A stretch of DNA of 64,000 nucleotides from Bacteroidales bacterium (GCA_016709865.1 JADJLX010000002.1:620001-684000), one strand, 5' to 3'. Positions 36,930-47,735 are shown, counted from the stretch's first letter. The notes: generated by a model from the letters alone, not told the origin. Numbers and translations: made by a program.

Positions 36930-37628
36930 TTACTTCTTTGTTTTCCTTTTAAGGCTCTTGCTCTTGGCATTTCTTGCTCCGATGTTCGGGCTGAGATCTC
37001 TCTTTCCGAAAACTTCACCGTTACAGATCCATACCTTAACACCAAGGAGACCTACTTTTGTATGAGCTTCAGCAAGAGCATAATCTATATCTGCTCTTAA
37101 TGTATGAAGCGGAATACGACCCTCCTTATATGATTCGCTTCTGGCCATTTCAGCGCCGCCCAGACGACCGGAGATCATAATTTTTATTCCTTCTGCACCC
37201 ATACGCATTGTAGAGGCGATCGACATTTTGATGGCACGACGGTAAGAGATTTTACCTTCGAGCTGACGTGCAATATTGTTTGCAACGATATTGGCATCAA
37301 GCTCCGGACGTTTTACTTCAAAGATGTTTATCTGAACCTCTTTCTTTGTAATTTTCTTGAGTTCTTCCTTCAGCTTGTCAACTTCCTGTCCGCCTTTTCC
37401 GATGATAATACCCGGACGTGCAGTGTTAACAGTTACAGTGATAAGCTTCAGTGTTCTTTCAATAATAATCTTGGAAAGACTGGCTTTTGCGAGCCTGGCA
37501 TTCAGGTATTCCCTGATTTTTGTATCCTCAACCAGTTTGCCGGAGAAGTCTTTTCCACCGTACCAGTTTGAATCCCATCCTTTGATTATACCTAATCTGT
37601 TACCTATCGGATTTACTTTTTGTCCCAT
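36930..37628 (-). CDS. rpsC: 30S ribosomal protein uS3
   Basis: 232 residues. The type II KH domain has [20 protein letters not shown]. The C-terminal domain has [20 protein letters not shown] and ends in a basic tail. It forms the mRNA entry channel with S4 and S5. Five bases after rplV. Confidence 0.97.
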   Translation of the reverse strand: MGQKVNPIGNRLGIIKGWDSNWYGGKDFSGKLVEDTKIREYLNARLAKASLSKIIIERTLKLITVTVNTARPGIIIGKGGQEVDKLKEELKKITKKEVQINIFEVKRPELDANIVANNIARQLEGKISYRRAIKMSIASTMRMGAEGIKIMISGRLGGAEMARSESYKEGRIPLHTLRADIDYALAEAHTKVGLLGVKVWICNGEVFGKRDLSPNIGARNAKSKSLKRKTKK

Positions 37629-37633
37629 CTGTT

Positions 37634-38053
37634 CTAGTTTGATGTTTTTTCAACTTCATTAATCTTACTGTCAAGCACGAGAGTTACATGGTTTGATCTT
37701 TTTCTCAACCTGTAAGCCCTACCCTGCGGTGCTGTCTGGAGTCTTTTAAGTGAACGTCCGCCGTCGACATGAACCAGTTTTACGTACAGGTTGCTGTCTT
37801 CGACTCTGATACCTTCATTTTTCGACTGCCAGTTGGCAATAGCGGACAGGAGAAGCTTCTCCATTCTGCGAGATGCCTCCTGTGAACTGAACTTGAGGAC
37901 ATCAAGTGCTTTGTTAACTTCCATTCCGCTTATAAGATCTGTAACGAGTCTCATTTTCCGCGGAGAAGTCGGACAGTTTCTGAGGATCGCCTGATATCTG
38001 CTCTTGGCGGCCTCTTTTTTCTGGTCAGCTGTATTTCTTTTTCTTGCACCCAT
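37634..38053 (-). CDS. rplV: 50S ribosomal protein uL22
   Basis: 139 residues with the L22 core ([20 protein letters not shown], then [20 protein letters not shown]). The long hairpin reaches the exit tunnel and influences macrolide sensitivity. A Lys-rich N-terminal extension is present. 29 bases after rpsS. Confidence 0.97.
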   Translation of the reverse strand: MGARKRNTADQKKEAAKSRYQAILRNCPTSPRKMRLVTDLISGMEVNKALDVLKFSSQEASRRMEKLLLSAIANWQSKNEGIRVEDSNLYVKLVHVDGGRSLKRLQTAPQGRAYRLRKRSNHVTLVLDSKINEVEKTSN

Positions 38054-38082
38054 TTCTAAATGTTTTTCAATGTTTACATTAC

Positions 38083-38346
38083 TTATTTATTACCAGAGTG
38101 ACCCCTGAAAGTACGGGTAGGTGAAAATTCGCCTAATTTATGGCCTACCATGTTCTCGGTAATGTAAACGGGGATAAACTTGTTCCCGTTATGAACTGCT
38201 ATAGTATGTCCTACAAAATCAGGTGAGATTACTGATCTTCTTGACCATGTCTTGACCACTGATTTCTTCTGTCCTGCATTCATTTCAACAACTCTTTTCT
38301 CAAGTTTGAAATCAATGAAAGGGCCTTTTTTAATTGATCTACTCAT
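38083..38346 (-). CDS. rpsS: 30S ribosomal protein uS19
   Basis: 87 residues: [20 protein letters not shown], then [20 protein letters not shown]. It sits in the 30S head near the A site. 10 bases after rplB. Confidence 0.97.
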   Translation of the reverse strand: MSRSIKKGPFIDFKLEKRVVEMNAGQKKSVVKTWSRRSVISPDFVGHTIAVHNGNKFIPVYITENMVGHKLGEFSPTRTFRGHSGNK

Positions 38347-38356
38347 AATATATCAG

Positions 38357-39181
38357 TTATTTTTTCCTTCTTTCAATAATATGTTTTGCAGAGTACTTCT
38401 TCTTGTCTCTGGTCTTGAAACCTTTTGCAGGAATTCCCTTGCGTGATCTTGGATGTCCGCCGGAAGCTCTTCCTTCGCCACCACCCATCGGGTGATCAAC
38501 CGGGTTCATAACAACACCTCTAACCCTTGGACGACGTCCCTGCCAGCGTGAACGGCCTGCCTTACCTGATCTCTCAAGGTTATGGTCGGCATTCGATACT
38601 GTACCAATAGTAGCACGGCAAGTTGTAAGGATCATTCTTGTTTCACCTGAAGGGAGTTTGATAGTAGCGTATTTACCATCGCGGGCAGAAAGCTGTGCAT
38701 ATGTTCCTGCGCTGCGGGCTATTGCTCCGCCTTTTCCTGGTTTCATCTCAATGTTATGAATGATAGTACCCATAGGTATATCACTCAGGAACAATGTATT
38801 TCCGATTTCAGGAGAAGCTTCTGCACCTGACATCAGAGTCTGACCGACCTGAAGCCCTGTAGGAGCTACAATATATCTCTTCTCACCATCTTTATAAACA
38901 ACAAGTGCAATTCTTGAAGTACGATTAGGATCGTATTCAATTGTTTTCACTGTTGCAGGCATTCCATCTTTTTCCCTGAGGAAATCGATTACTCTGTACA
39001 TCTTCTTGTGACCGCCTCCGATGTATCTCATAGTCCGTTTGCCGTTAACGTTCCTTCCTCCGGTTTTACTCAGCGGTCGAAGTAAGGATTTCTCCGGCGT
39101 AGCACTTGTGATTGTGTCAAAAGTGCTTGCGATTTTGTGTCGCTGACCTGGTGTTACAGGTTTGATCTTTCTGACTGCCAT
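38357..39181 (-). CDS. rplB: 50S ribosomal protein uL2
   Basis: 274 residues. The C-terminal signature [20 protein letters not shown] contains the conserved His near the peptidyl transferase centre. The N-terminal part has [20 protein letters not shown]. Among the most conserved ribosomal proteins. Eight bases after rplW. Confidence 0.98.
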   Translation of the reverse strand: MAVRKIKPVTPGQRHKIASTFDTITSATPEKSLLRPLSKTGGRNVNGKRTMRYIGGGHKKMYRVIDFLREKDGMPATVKTIEYDPNRTSRIALVVYKDGEKRYIVAPTGLQVGQTLMSGAEASPEIGNTLFLSDIPMGTIIHNIEMKPGKGGAIARSAGTYAQLSARDGKYATIKLPSGETRMILTTCRATIGTVSNADHNLERSGKAGRSRWQGRRPRVRGVVMNPVDHPMGGGEGRASGGHPRSRKGIPAKGFKTRDKKKYSAKHIIERRKK

Positions 39182-39189
39182 ATAGGATA

Positions 39190-39483
39190 TTAAATATTGC
39201 TATAGAAATCAATCTTGTTTCCTTCTGCAAGGGTAACTACAGCTTTCTTAGTTGCTGCTGTTTTTCCTATGAGAAGACCCGATTTTGTATTACGGGATTT
39301 TATTTTTCCGCCATAACGCATGGTGTTAACCGAGTCAACTGTAACAGAGTACAATTCTTCCACGGCCTTCTTAATCTGCAATTTATTAGCGTTTCTAGCA
39401 ACGAGAAAACCATAGCGATTAAATTTATCGCCCTGGCTTGTCATTTTTTCCGTTACAATCGGTTTAAGCAAAATATTCATCAC
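39190..39483 (-). CDS. rplW: 50S ribosomal protein uL23
   Basis: 97 residues beginning [14 protein letters not shown]; either of two adjacent ATGs may start it. The core has [20 protein letters not shown]. It is the tunnel-exit docking site for trigger factor and SRP. 10 bases after rplD. Confidence 0.96.
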   Translation of the reverse strand: MMNILLKPIVTEKMTSQGDKFNRYGFLVARNANKLQIKKAVEELYSVTVDSVNTMRYGGKIKSRNTKSGLLIGKTAATKKAVVTLAEGNKIDFYSNI

Positions 39484-39493
39484 TCAAATTTTT

Positions 39494-40123
39494 CTAGTTA
39501 TCAAAAGTTGCCTGCAAAACGTCAACTGCACTCTCCACCAGTATCAGAGTTGAAGCCTTCATTATCTTGTAAGTGCTTAATTCACTGGCAATTACAACTT
39601 CAACCCCTTGTACATTTCGGGATGACAAATATATATTATTATTTTGTTCCGGTAAAACAAATACTGATTTTTTATTTGTAAAATTCAGGTTTTTCCCCAT
39701 ATTGATGATTTCCTTTGTTTTAGGAGTCTCTAATGAGAAGTCTTCCAGTACAATAATATTATTTGTGGATGCCTTATAAGAAAGTGCTGATTTTCTGGCC
39801 AGTTGTTTAACCTTCTTGTTAAGTTTAAAACCATAGAATCTTGGTTTAGGACCGAAGATACGGCCTCCGCCGCGAAAGAGTGGGTTTCTGATATTACCTG
39901 CACGTGCAGTACCGGTACCTTTCTGTTTCTTTATCTTCCTGGTACTTCCAGCTACCTCACCACGCTCTTTGGCTTTATGAGTACCCTGCCTCTGATTGGC
40001 AAGAAACTGCTTTGTATCCAAATAAATGGCATGGTCGTTAGGTTCAATACCGAAAATTGAATCGTCAAGATTAACTTTCCTTCCGGTTTCCTTACCACTA
40101 GTATTAAGAATCGTTAATTCCAT
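39494..40123 (-). CDS. rplD: 50S ribosomal protein uL4
   Basis: 209 residues. The extended loop [20 protein letters not shown] and [20 protein letters not shown] reaches the tunnel. In E. coli it also represses the S10 operon. It overlaps the rplC stop by one base. Confidence 0.97.
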   Translation of the reverse strand: MELTILNTSGKETGRKVNLDDSIFGIEPNDHAIYLDTKQFLANQRQGTHKAKERGEVAGSTRKIKKQKGTGTARAGNIRNPLFRGGGRIFGPKPRFYGFKLNKKVKQLARKSALSYKASTNNIIVLEDFSLETPKTKEIINMGKNLNFTNKKSVFVLPEQNNNIYLSSRNVQGVEVVIASELSTYKIMKASTLILVESAVDVLQATFDN

Positions 40124-40743
40124 TATTTTGTAATTATTACGTAACCACCTTTTGGACCCGGGACTGATCCTTTTACTATAATTATATCGTTCTCGGCCAT
40201 AAGTTTTACAACTTTAAGGTCCATCGACATCACCTTGTTTCCTCCGGTACGTCCGGCCATTCGCATGCCAGGCAATACTCTTGAAGGGAAAGATGAAGCT
40301 CCGAGTGATCCGGGTGCCCTGCCCCTGTTATGCTGTCCGTGGGTCTGTCCGCCAACACCGGCAAAGCCGTGACGTTTAACAACACCCTGGAAACCTTTTC
40401 CTTTTGACCATCCTCTTACATCGACTATTGAGTCGGCAGAGAAAAGCTCTGCTGTTAGTACTTCGCCTTCCTTACACTGATCAACACCGAAACCTGTGAA
40501 TTCAACAAGTTTTCTTTTTGGTGTTGTATTGACCTTTTTGAAATGGCCCTGTTCAGCTTTTGTAGTATGCTTTTCCTTTTTATCTTCAAATCCTAACTGC
40601 ACAGCAAAGTAGCCGTCTTTTTCCACTGTTTTAATCTGTGTAACAACACATGGACCGGCTTGCAGAACCGTACATGGAATATTCTTTCCATTTTCATCAA
40701 AAATGGATGTCATTCCTACCTTTTTTCCAATTAATCCCTGCAT
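40123..40743 (-). CDS. rplC: 50S ribosomal protein uL3
   Basis: 206 residues: [20 protein letters not shown], then the loop [20 protein letters not shown] and [14 protein letters not shown]. The loop approaches the peptidyl transferase centre. 21 bases after rpsJ. Confidence 0.97.
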   Translation of the reverse strand: MQGLIGKKVGMTSIFDENGKNIPCTVLQAGPCVVTQIKTVEKDGYFAVQLGFEDKKEKHTTKAEQGHFKKVNTTPKRKLVEFTGFGVDQCKEGEVLTAELFSADSIVDVRGWSKGKGFQGVVKRHGFAGVGGQTHGQHNRGRAPGSLGASSFPSRVLPGMRMAGRTGGNKVMSMDLKVVKLMAENDIIIVKGSVPGPKGGYVIITK

Positions 40744-40764
40744 CTCTTTATTCCTTTACTGGTT

Positions 40765-41070
40765 TCACACTTTAATTTCTACTTCAACTCCGCTTGGAAG
40801 CTCAAGTTTCATCAGTGCATCGATTGTTTTAGGTGTTGAACTGTAAATGTCAAGCAACCTCTTGTACGATGAAAGCTGAAACTGTTCTCTTGCTTTCTTG
40901 TTAACAAACGGCGAACGAAGAACTGTATAAATCTTTTTGTGGGTAGGAAGCGGAATAGGACCGCTAACCACTGCACCAGTAGATTTTACTGTTTTTACGA
41001 TCTTCTCGGCAGACTTATCCACCAGGTTGTGATCGTAAGATTTCAGTTTAATACGAATTTTCTGACTCAT
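40765..41070 (-). CDS. rpsJ: 30S ribosomal protein uS10
   Basis: 101 residues: [20 protein letters not shown], then [20 protein letters not shown]. It is part of the 30S head and, as NusE, of antitermination complexes. Three bases after fusA, so str and S10 gene sets are joined with no tuf between. Confidence 0.97.
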   Translation of the reverse strand: MSQKIRIKLKSYDHNLVDKSAEKIVKTVKSTGAVVSGPIPLPTHKKIYTVLRSPFVNKKAREQFQLSSYKRLLDIYSSTPKTIDALMKLELPSGVEVEIKV

Positions 41071-41073
41071 CTT

Positions 41074-43176
41074 TTAAAGAATTTTTCCTTTTGTAATTTC
41101 TACAATCTTGTTTGATATTTCTGCAGGTACCTTTTCGTAATGAGAGAACTCCATTGTTGAAGTTGCTCTTCCCGAGGTAAGGGTCCTAAGTACTGTAACA
41201 TAACCGAATTTCTCGGCCAGAGGTACTTTTGCTTTAACAACCCTTGCGCCTGCTTTCGATTCCATACCTTCCACCCTGCCTCTTCTTCTGTTGAAATCGC
41301 CGATAACATCACCAACATATTCTTCAGGAGTAACAACTTCTGTAGACATAATTGGCTCGAGGATAACAGGATTGCATTTTGATGCGAATTTCCTGAAAGC
41401 CTGTTTGGCAGCAATCTCAAATGAAAGTGCATCAGAGTCAACCGGATGGTATGAACCGTCTTTGAGTACTACTTTAAGGTTATCGAGCGGGAAGCCTGCG
41501 AGCGGTCCGTTGACCATTGCTTCGCGGAATCCTTTTTCAATAGCAGGGATATACTCTTTTGGAATATGTCCGCCTTTAACCTCATTTACGAATTGAAGAC
41601 CTCTTACACCTTCATCAGTCGGACCTAAGTCGAAAGTCATGTCGGCAAACTTACCGCGACCTCCTGACTGCTTCTTGAATACTTCGCGGAATTCCGCAAC
41701 AGTTGTAATAGCCTCCTTGTACGCAACCTGTGGTGCTCCCTGGTTACATTCAACTTTAAATTCCCTCTTCAGACGGTCAACGAGAATCTCCAGATGCAGT
41801 TCACCCATACCGTGTATTACAGTCTGGCCGCTATCCGGATCAGTTCTGACCTGGAATGTAGGATCTTCTTCAGCAAGTTTATTGAGGGCCATTGACAGTT
41901 TATCAACGTCAGCCTGAGTTTTAGGCTCGATTGCCACACCAATAACCGGTTCCGGAAAATCCATTGTTTCTAGTAAGATCGGCTTGTTGATGGCACATAA
42001 TGTATCGCCGGTCTTGAGATCTTTAAATCCAACACCTGCGCAAATATCGCCAGCCGAAATACTCTCTTTCGGATTCTGTTTGTTGGCATGCATCTGGAAA
42101 AGACGGTTTATACGTTCTCTTTTTCCTGTGCGCACATTTAATACTGTATCGCCTGCTTTAAGTGTTCCTGAATAAATTCTGAGGAAAGCAAGACGACCAA
42201 CAAAAGGATCTGTAGCTATTTTAAATGCGAGAGCTGCCAATGGAGCTTCATCGTCAGGCTCGCGTGTAATCTCTTCATCATTTCTGGGATCGATACCTGT
42301 TACAAAGCCTTTGTCAACAGGACTCGGAAGATAAGCGATAACAGAATCAAGAAGACTCTGAACACCTTTATTTTTGAAAGCCGCACCGCAGATAACAGGG
42401 ATTGCCACACCACTGATAGCTGTTTTACGCAGAGCAGTCATTATCTCCTCTTCAGTAATTGATTCGTGATCTTCAAGATATCTTTCAAGAAGTGTATCGT
42501 CTACACCGGCAACAACTTCAATAAGCTTGCCTCTCCACTCCTCGGCTTCCTCTTTCATATTCTGAGGAATATCTTCTATCTGGAAGCTTGTAGCGCTGTT
42601 CTCATCATTATAATAAACGGTTGCCTTCATTGTAATAAGGTCGATAAACCCTTTGAAGTTCTCCTCTGCACCTATCGGAATTTGTATAGGTACCGGATTA
42701 GCTCCGAGTTTTTCCTGGATCTGCTGGACAACACTGAAGAAATCAGCACCTGCACGGTCCATCTTATTAATAAATGCAATCCTTGGTACAACATACTTAT
42801 TTGCTTGTCTCCATACTGTTTCAGACTGCGGCTCAACACCACCAACAGCACAGAAAACTGCAACAGCACCGTCGAGTACTCTTAATGATCTTTCAACTTC
42901 CACTGTAAAATCAACGTGACCGGGAGTGTCAATTATATTAATCTTATAATCATCACCCCTGTATTTCCAGTAAGTTGTTGTAGCGGCAGATGTAATTGTT
43001 ATTCCTCTCTCCTGCTCCTGAACCATCCAGTCCATCGTTGCATTACCGTCATGTACCTCACCCATACGATGGGTACGACCAGTATAAAACAGAACACGTT
43101 CTGTAGTTGTGGTCTTACCGGCATCAATGTGAGCCATGATTCCGATGTTTCTTGTATATTTCAGGTTCTTATCCAT
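41074..43176 (-). CDS. fusA: Elongation factor G (canonical)
   Basis: 700 residues, five domains. GTPase motifs are intact: P-loop [12 protein letters not shown], switch [19 protein letters not shown] with catalytic His87, and NKMDRAGAD. It translocates tRNAs and mRNA and recycles ribosomes with RRF. 30 bases after rpsG. Compare the second EF-G at 44496, which has lost the His. Confidence 0.98.
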   Translation of the reverse strand: MDKNLKYTRNIGIMAHIDAGKTTTTERVLFYTGRTHRMGEVHDGNATMDWMVQEQERGITITSAATTTYWKYRGDDYKINIIDTPGHVDFTVEVERSLRVLDGAVAVFCAVGGVEPQSETVWRQANKYVVPRIAFINKMDRAGADFFSVVQQIQEKLGANPVPIQIPIGAEENFKGFIDLITMKATVYYNDENSATSFQIEDIPQNMKEEAEEWRGKLIEVVAGVDDTLLERYLEDHESITEEEIMTALRKTAISGVAIPVICGAAFKNKGVQSLLDSVIAYLPSPVDKGFVTGIDPRNDEEITREPDDEAPLAALAFKIATDPFVGRLAFLRIYSGTLKAGDTVLNVRTGKRERINRLFQMHANKQNPKESISAGDICAGVGFKDLKTGDTLCAINKPILLETMDFPEPVIGVAIEPKTQADVDKLSMALNKLAEEDPTFQVRTDPDSGQTVIHGMGELHLEILVDRLKREFKVECNQGAPQVAYKEAITTVAEFREVFKKQSGGRGKFADMTFDLGPTDEGVRGLQFVNEVKGGHIPKEYIPAIEKGFREAMVNGPLAGFPLDNLKVVLKDGSYHPVDSDALSFEIAAKQAFRKFASKCNPVILEPIMSTEVVTPEEYVGDVIGDFNRRRGRVEGMESKAGARVVKAKVPLAEKFGYVTVLRTLTSGRATSTMEFSHYEKVPAEISNKIVEITKGKIL

Positions 43177-43206
43177 CTACTCTGTTCCTTCTGCCTCTTT
43201 ATTCAA

Positions 43207-43683
43207 TTAAAACCGGAAATGAGCAAAAGCCTTATTAGCTTCAGCCATCCTGTGAGTATCTTCTTTCTTCTTATATGCACCGCCTTCAAGCTTGTAAGCT
43301 GCCATAAGTTCTGCGGCAAGCCTCTCAGCCATCGAATGACCGGTTCTCTTTCGTGCGAATGATATCATATTTTTCATGCTGATAGCCACTTTCCTGTCGG
43401 TTCTGATCTCCATCGGCACCTGGAAAGTTGCACCACCAACCCTGCGGGCTTTAACCTCAACCTGCGGGGTTACATTATCAAGAGCCTGCTTGAAGATTTC
43501 AAGCGGAGTCTTGCCTTCGCTTTTAAACTTATCTCCGACTATATCAAGTGAGTCGTAGAAAATCTTAAAAGCAAGATTCTTTTTACCACTGAACATAAGA
43601 TTATTCACAAACCTTGTTACATACGGATCTTTGTATTTTGGATCCGGTAACAGAATCCTCTTCTTTGGTCTTGACTTTCTCAT
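43207..43683 (-). CDS. rpsG: 30S ribosomal protein uS7
   Basis: 158 residues: [20 protein letters not shown], then [20 protein letters not shown] and [15 protein letters not shown] at the end. It nucleates 30S head assembly. 19 bases after rpsL. Confidence 0.97.
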   Translation of the reverse strand: MRKSRPKKRILLPDPKYKDPYVTRFVNNLMFSGKKNLAFKIFYDSLDIVGDKFKSEGKTPLEIFKQALDNVTPQVEVKARRVGGATFQVPMEIRTDRKVAISMKNMISFARKRTGHSMAERLAAELMAAYKLEGGAYKKKEDTHRMAEANKAFAHFRF

Positions 43684-43702
43684 TATCTTATACCTTTAAC
43701 TG

Positions 43703-44077
43703 TTACTTCTTAGGCCTTTTGGCACCATATTTTGATCTTCTCTGAGTACGGCCATCAACTCCTGATGTGTCGAGCGCACCACGCACAAGGTGGTAACGAA
43801 CGCCCGGAAGGTCTTTAACCCTGCCACCCCTTATCAGTACGATAGAGTGTTCCTGGAGATTGTGACCTTCTCCCGGAATATAGGCGTTAACTTCCTTCTG
43901 GTTGGTAAGCCTTACCCTGGCTACCTTCCTCATTGCTGAATTAGGTTTCTTTGGTGTTGTGGTATAAACACGCACGCATACTCCCCGCCTCTGTGGGCAT
44001 GAATCCAATGCAGGTGCTTTACTTTTATCTACCAGTTTTTTCCTGCCTTTTCTTACTAATTGCTGAATTGTCGGCAT
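43703..44077 (-). CDS. rpsL: 30S ribosomal protein uS12
   Basis: 124 residues: [20 protein letters not shown], the decoding loop [18 protein letters not shown] and the second loop [15 protein letters not shown]. The Lys of KKPNSA is the usual streptomycin-sensitive residue. First gene of the ribosomal supercluster, with a -7/-33 promoter about 50 bases upstream. Confidence 0.97.
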   Translation of the reverse strand: MPTIQQLVRKGRKKLVDKSKAPALDSCPQRRGVCVRVYTTTPKKPNSAMRKVARVRLTNQKEVNAYIPGEGHNLQEHSIVLIRGGRVKDLPGVRYHLVRGALDTSGVDGRTQRRSKYGAKRPKK

Positions 44078-44123
44078 ATATCCAATTTATTTTAGCATTA
44101 ATTTTACTCAAAAAAATGGTTTG

Positions 44124-44155
44124 CAAAGGTATTGTTTTTATTTCTTAATTCACAA
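44124..44155 (-). promoter_or_regulatory. Promoter of the rpsL-rplQ supercluster
   Basis: On the minus strand TTG (44155-44153), 21 bases, then TACCTTTG (44131-44124), an exact -7 match. The start would fall about 40 bases before the rpsL ATG. No other clear promoter is visible until the terminator at 26214. Confidence 0.6.
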
Positions 44156-44159
44156 ACAA

Positions 44160-44425
44160 GTTTGGAATTTTTTTTAAAACAATCCATTACGCATGTTTCA
44201 CACACCTGATTACAGCCAATACTCAGGTATTAGAGCATGATCAAAAACAATATATCTTACTTAAAAATGTAAGTTATTAACAGGTTCCTTCCCGACCTTT
44301 CCCTGCGAAAAACGTTTTGTAAACTTACGATGAAAGAAAAACCGGTACTCCTGTATTTCAAAAAACTGGTGCAAAGGAAATAAAAAATTTCGAATTATCA
44401 CCTCTTTCCTATGCTGTTTTTAAAA
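44160..44425. other. Divergent intergenic spacer between rpsL and EF-G2
   Basis: About 270 bases of AT-rich DNA between the two promoters. I see no reading frame with a recognisable product and no strong hairpin or repeat. Confidence 0.4.
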
Positions 44426-44431
44426 AATTAT

Positions 44432-44439
44432 TATTTTTG
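44432..44439 (+). promoter_or_regulatory. -7 box of EF-G2
   Basis: TATTTTTG, an exact TAnnTTTG match, 56 bases before the ATG at 44496. The -33 position is weak. Confidence 0.5.
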
Positions 44440-44495
44440 TCCCTCCTCACTTTGATATATAATAAATAAGTATAACATATAATCTACAGAAAAAT

Positions 44496-46652
44496 ATGAA
44501 AACATATCAGGCGGACCAGGTTAAAAACATTGCACTGCTGGGTAACTCCGAATCAGGTAAAACCACTCTTGCAGAGGCAATGCTTTTTAACGGAGGTGTA
44601 ATTGAAAGAAGAGGTACTATCGAAGGAAAAAACACAGTTTCTGATTATCGTCCGATCGAACACGAAAATGGAAACTCATTATTCTCAACTGTACTTTATA
44701 CCGAATTTCTGAATAGTAAGATAAACATTTTAGACACACCGGGTCTTGATGATTTCAGCGGGGGGGTTATCTCTTCACTCTTCGCTTCAGATTGTGCTGT
44801 TATGACAATCAACGTTCAGAATGGTGTTGAAGTTGGTACTGAGATCCATTTCAGACATACTGAAAAAGATAACAAACCGGTAATACTTGTGGTAAACGGG
44901 CTCGATCACGAAAAAGCCAACTACGAGAAAGCAATAGAGATGCTTAAGGAACGCCTGAGTTCAAATATTGTGATTGTACAATATCCTGTAAATGAAGGAG
45001 TAGGATTCAATTCAGTAATTGATGTTTTCAAAATGAAGATGCTCCGTTATGCAAAAGACGGCGGCAAAGCTGAAATACTTGATATTCCAGCAGATCAGGC
45101 TGACAAAGCAGCTGAACTGCATGGAGTGCTTGTTGAAAAGGCAGCTGAAAGTGACGAAGCACTTATGGAGCTTTTCTTTACAAATGATACTCTCACAGAG
45201 GATGAAATAAAGAAAGGCATATCAAAAGGTATTGCAAAAAGAGGTTTGTTTCCTGTTCTATGTATCTCAGCAAAACACAACATTGGTGTAGATCGTCTGA
45301 TGGAGTTTATAATAAATGAAGCCCCGTCAATCGCAGATATGCCTGCACAGAAAAACAACAAGGGAGCCGAAATAAAACCAAATCCTGCCGGAGCAGCCTC
45401 AGTTTATGTCTTCAAATCATCAATTGAAGAGCATATCGGTGAGATCAACTATTTCAGGGTATTCTCAGGTAAGATTACTGAGAACCTTGATGTTGTCAAC
45501 TCAAACAACGGTTCAAAAGAAAGACTTTCACAGTTATATGTCTGCGCAGGCAAGAACAGAACAAGGGTTCCTGAACTTAATGTTGGTGATATAGGTGCTT
45601 TTGTTAAACTGAAGAACACAAAAACCGGACATACCTTAAGTGTTCCTGGAAATGACTGGAAATTTGAAGGTGTTAAGTTTCCTGAGCCAAAATACCGGAC
45701 TGCCATTAAGGCTCAGAGTGAGAGTGATGATGAGAAACTTGGTGAAGCACTGAATAAGATACACCTTGAAGATCCGACAATCATAATTGAATACTCAAAA
45801 GAACTAAAACAGATTATAGTTCATGGCCAGGGTGAATACCATCTTAATATTATGAAGTGGCACCTTGATAATATATATAAGATACATACGAACTTCAATG
45901 CACCCAAAATTCCTTATCGCGAGACAATTACGAAATCGGCGGCAGCTGATTACCGTCACAGGAAACAATCAGGAGGTGCAGGCCAGTTTGGTGAGGTACA
46001 TATGATTATTGAACCATTTGAAGAGGGTTCAAAAGAAGTCACAATGCAGAAGATCAATGGCAAAGAGATAAAAATATCAGTACGCGACAAGGAGGAGATA
46101 ACACTTCCGTGGGGAGGTAAACTTGTTTATGTCAATAGTATTGTTGGTGGAGCTATTGATGCACGTTTTATGCCTGCTATACTTAAAGGTATTATGGAAA
46201 AAATGGAGATCGGTCCGCTTACTGGTTCATATGCCCGCGATATCAGGGTATATGTTTATGATGGTAAGATGCACCCGGTTGACTCAAACGAAATATCTTT
46301 CCGTCTGGCCGGAAGAAATGCATTCAGTCAGGCATTTAAAATTGCCGGACCGAAGATCCTTGAACCGGTTTATGATGTTGAGATCTTTGTTCCATCAGAC
46401 CGTATGGGTGATGTTATAAGCGACCTTCAGGGCCGTCGCGGAATGGTTCTGGGTATGGCAAGCGAAAAACGCTTTGAAGTCATAAAGGCGAAAGTACCTC
46501 TCGCAGAAATGAACAAGTATTCAACTGCTTTAAGTTCAATTACAGGCGGTCGCGCGATGTACACAATGAAATTCGCTGAATATGCACAGGTTCCGGGCGA
46601 TGTTCAGGATGCTGTTATCAAAGCTTACTCAGCTGAAGAGGATGAAGAATAA
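44496..46652 (+). CDS. Elongation factor G paralog (EF-G2 type) lacking catalytic His
   Basis: 718 residues with all EF-G domains. The P-loop GNSESGKTTLAE (16-27) is retained. Switch II reads ILDTPGLDDFSGG, so the catalytic His of DTPGH is Leu84, and the NKMD motif is NGLD (134-137). Switch I (RRGTIEGKNTVSDYRPIEHE) also differs from canonical EF-G. Bacteroides thetaiotaomicron EF-G2, a paralog without GTPase activity, supports translation during starvation; this gene looks like its homolog. It stands alone with its own -7 box and terminator, divergent from the canonical fusA cluster. Confidence 0.92.
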   Translation: MKTYQADQVKNIALLGNSESGKTTLAEAMLFNGGVIERRGTIEGKNTVSDYRPIEHENGNSLFSTVLYTEFLNSKINILDTPGLDDFSGGVISSLFASDCAVMTINVQNGVEVGTEIHFRHTEKDNKPVILVVNGLDHEKANYEKAIEMLKERLSSNIVIVQYPVNEGVGFNSVIDVFKMKMLRYAKDGGKAEILDIPADQADKAAELHGVLVEKAAESDEALMELFFTNDTLTEDEIKKGISKGIAKRGLFPVLCISAKHNIGVDRLMEFIINEAPSIADMPAQKNNKGAEIKPNPAGAASVYVFKSSIEEHIGEINYFRVFSGKITENLDVVNSNNGSKERLSQLYVCAGKNRTRVPELNVGDIGAFVKLKNTKTGHTLSVPGNDWKFEGVKFPEPKYRTAIKAQSESDDEKLGEALNKIHLEDPTIIIEYSKELKQIIVHGQGEYHLNIMKWHLDNIYKIHTNFNAPKIPYRETITKSAAADYRHRKQSGGAGQFGEVHMIIEPFEEGSKEVTMQKINGKEIKISVRDKEEITLPWGGKLVYVNSIVGGAIDARFMPAILKGIMEKMEIGPLTGSYARDIRVYVYDGKMHPVDSNEISFRLAGRNAFSQAFKIAGPKILEPVYDVEIFVPSDRMGDVISDLQGRRGMVLGMASEKRFEVIKAKVPLAEMNKYSTALSSITGGRAMYTMKFAEYAQVPGDVQDAVIKAYSAEEDEE

Positions 46653-46662
46653 TATGTAAGGA

Positions 46663-46676
46663 AGGGTCGCGACCCT
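46663..46676. repeat. AGGGTCGCGACCCT palindrome
   Basis: A perfect 14-base palindrome 11 bases after the EF-G2 stop, followed by ACACTAC. In style it resembles the GTAGAGACGCC palindromes at 16472-16610. It is separate from the true terminator downstream. Confidence 0.45.
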
Positions 46677-46699
46677 ACACTACAACATATTTTATATCG

Positions 46700-46733
46700 A
46701 AAAGGCTGCCCACATCGGACAGCCTTTTCTTTT
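46700..46733 (+). terminator. Intrinsic terminator of EF-G2
   Basis: AAAAGGCTG (46700-46708) pairs with CAGCCTTTT (46720-46728); the inner CC/GG extends the stem past one mismatch. CTTTT follows. The symmetric A/T flanks may also stop the convergent gene at 46782. Confidence 0.8.
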
Positions 46734-46781
46734 GCATAGTTTAGGTTCAGGTAAAGCGTTTATATACTATTATATTATTTG

Positions 46782-47459
46782 CTAAAATGAAAAACCGACA
46801 ACAATAAATAACTGTTCTCTGTCGGGATTAACAATTATCTGTCCAAGAACCGGAATTGAGAAAGTGTCTGAAAGCTTGATCTCTTTAGATGTGCTTAAAC
46901 CTACGTTACACAGGTCAAATTCACCGTCTTTGGTATGCCATCCGTTACCGCCACCTGCAAAAAGGCTGAAACTGGTAAAAGCATAACCTGCCTGAAAGTA
47001 CATGTCGCCACCAGCCGAGGCTGCACCACCAGCTTCATTAATTATATAGTTGGCGCTAAGTGAAAGTCCTCCTTTTGTAAAACCTGAGTTAATCTCTATC
47101 GCCTGGCTTCCCGTAGCTTCTGAGAAATCGAACAATTCAAGTCCGGGATAGTAATAATCTGTTATTCCCAAACTCAATCCAAAGGGAAATGCAAAAGAAA
47201 CATATGGATCTGCTTCTGCATACCCGCTTGCATCAAATGCCCCCCAAACACCTGCTGTAAATCCTCCGTTGATGTATTTTACACTGGGTTGGACAGATGG
47301 TCCTTTACCAAACTTGGTTCCCCTGAATATATAATTAGAGTAGAGATCTGCACCGGCAGTGAATTTAGACTTTTGAATGGTTTCCTGTGCCTGAACTCCG
47401 ATTGAGGAACAAATCAACATCATAACCAACCCCATAAAAAACATCTTTTTCTTTTCCAT
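46782..47459 (-). CDS. TorF-like (Gcw_chp) putative outer-membrane porin
   Basis: 225 residues from ATG at 47459 (MEKKKMFFMGLVMMLICSSI). A longer frame starting at 47498 would cover the promoter -7 box and is rejected. The mature part is a predicted beta-barrel with the family pattern GADLYSNYIFRGTKFGKGPS and a C-terminal aromatic residue (VVGFSF). Proteins of this type are assigned to the outer membrane; the substrate is unknown. It lies downstream of the efflux operon terminator and has its own -7 box. Confidence 0.75.
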   Translation of the reverse strand: MEKKKMFFMGLVMMLICSSIGVQAQETIQKSKFTAGADLYSNYIFRGTKFGKGPSVQPSVKYINGGFTAGVWGAFDASGYAEADPYVSFAFPFGLSLGITDYYYPGLELFDFSEATGSQAIEINSGFTKGGLSLSANYIINEAGGAASAGGDMYFQAGYAFTSFSLFAGGGNGWHTKDGEFDLCNVGLSTSKEIKLSDTFSIPVLGQIIVNPDREQLFIVVGFSF

Positions 47460-47495
47460 TTTCTTAAATTTTAAATTATTAATAAAACTTCGATG

Positions 47496-47503
47496 CAAAT
47501 ATA
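47496..47503 (-). promoter_or_regulatory. -7 box of the TorF-like gene
   Basis: The minus strand reads TATATTTG followed by CA, an exact match, 36 bases before the ATG. The expected -33 area is occupied by the inverted repeat at 47520-47538. Confidence 0.6.
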
Positions 47504-47519
47504 GTCTTTTTTTATTTAG

Positions 47520-47538
47520 ACCCTATTTAAATTAGGGT
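47520..47538. promoter_or_regulatory. Candidate operator: ACCCTA-N7-TAGGGT
   Basis: Perfect 6-base arms around a 7-base AT spacer, at the -33 position of the TorF-like promoter. The regulator is not known. Confidence 0.35.
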
Positions 47539-47571
47539 ACAATATCTATTTTATATCTTTTTTTGCTTTTA

Positions 47572-47592
47572 TACCCCTTTCTCAAGGGGGGT
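47572..47592. promoter_or_regulatory. Candidate operator: ACCCC-N-GGGGGT inverted repeat
   Basis: ACCCCTTTCTCAAGGGGGGT has G/C tracts on both sides of an AT core. A half-site, ATACCCCC, occurs again near 47623. The form recalls CsoR/RcnR-type metal-regulator sites, but no such regulator is in the window. The rest of 47540-47700 is AT-rich with nothing recognised. Confidence 0.3.
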
Positions 47593-47704
47593 ACATCGTC
47601 TTATTTTATATTATTTTCAACTCATACCCCCTTTTTTCAAACTTATTCATATTCAACTGTTGCTTTTTTTGTATAAATAACTGTTGATGTACACCTTATA
47701 AAGA

Positions 47705-47735
47705 TAAAAAAAGGCTGACACTAATGTCAGCCTTT
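47705..47735 (-). terminator. Terminator of the efflux/PII-like operon
   Basis: AAAGGCTGACA (47710-47720), CTAA, TGTCAGCCTTT (47725-47735): a perfect 11-bp stem followed on the minus strand by seven T. Confidence 0.85.

Noticed and set aside
42466..42885. 139-codon plus-strand frame
   Set aside because: Antisense to fusA, with no family likeness.
47460..47498. Longer start of the TorF-like protein
   Set aside because: The extra residues precede the signal peptide and the DNA holds an exact -7 promoter box.
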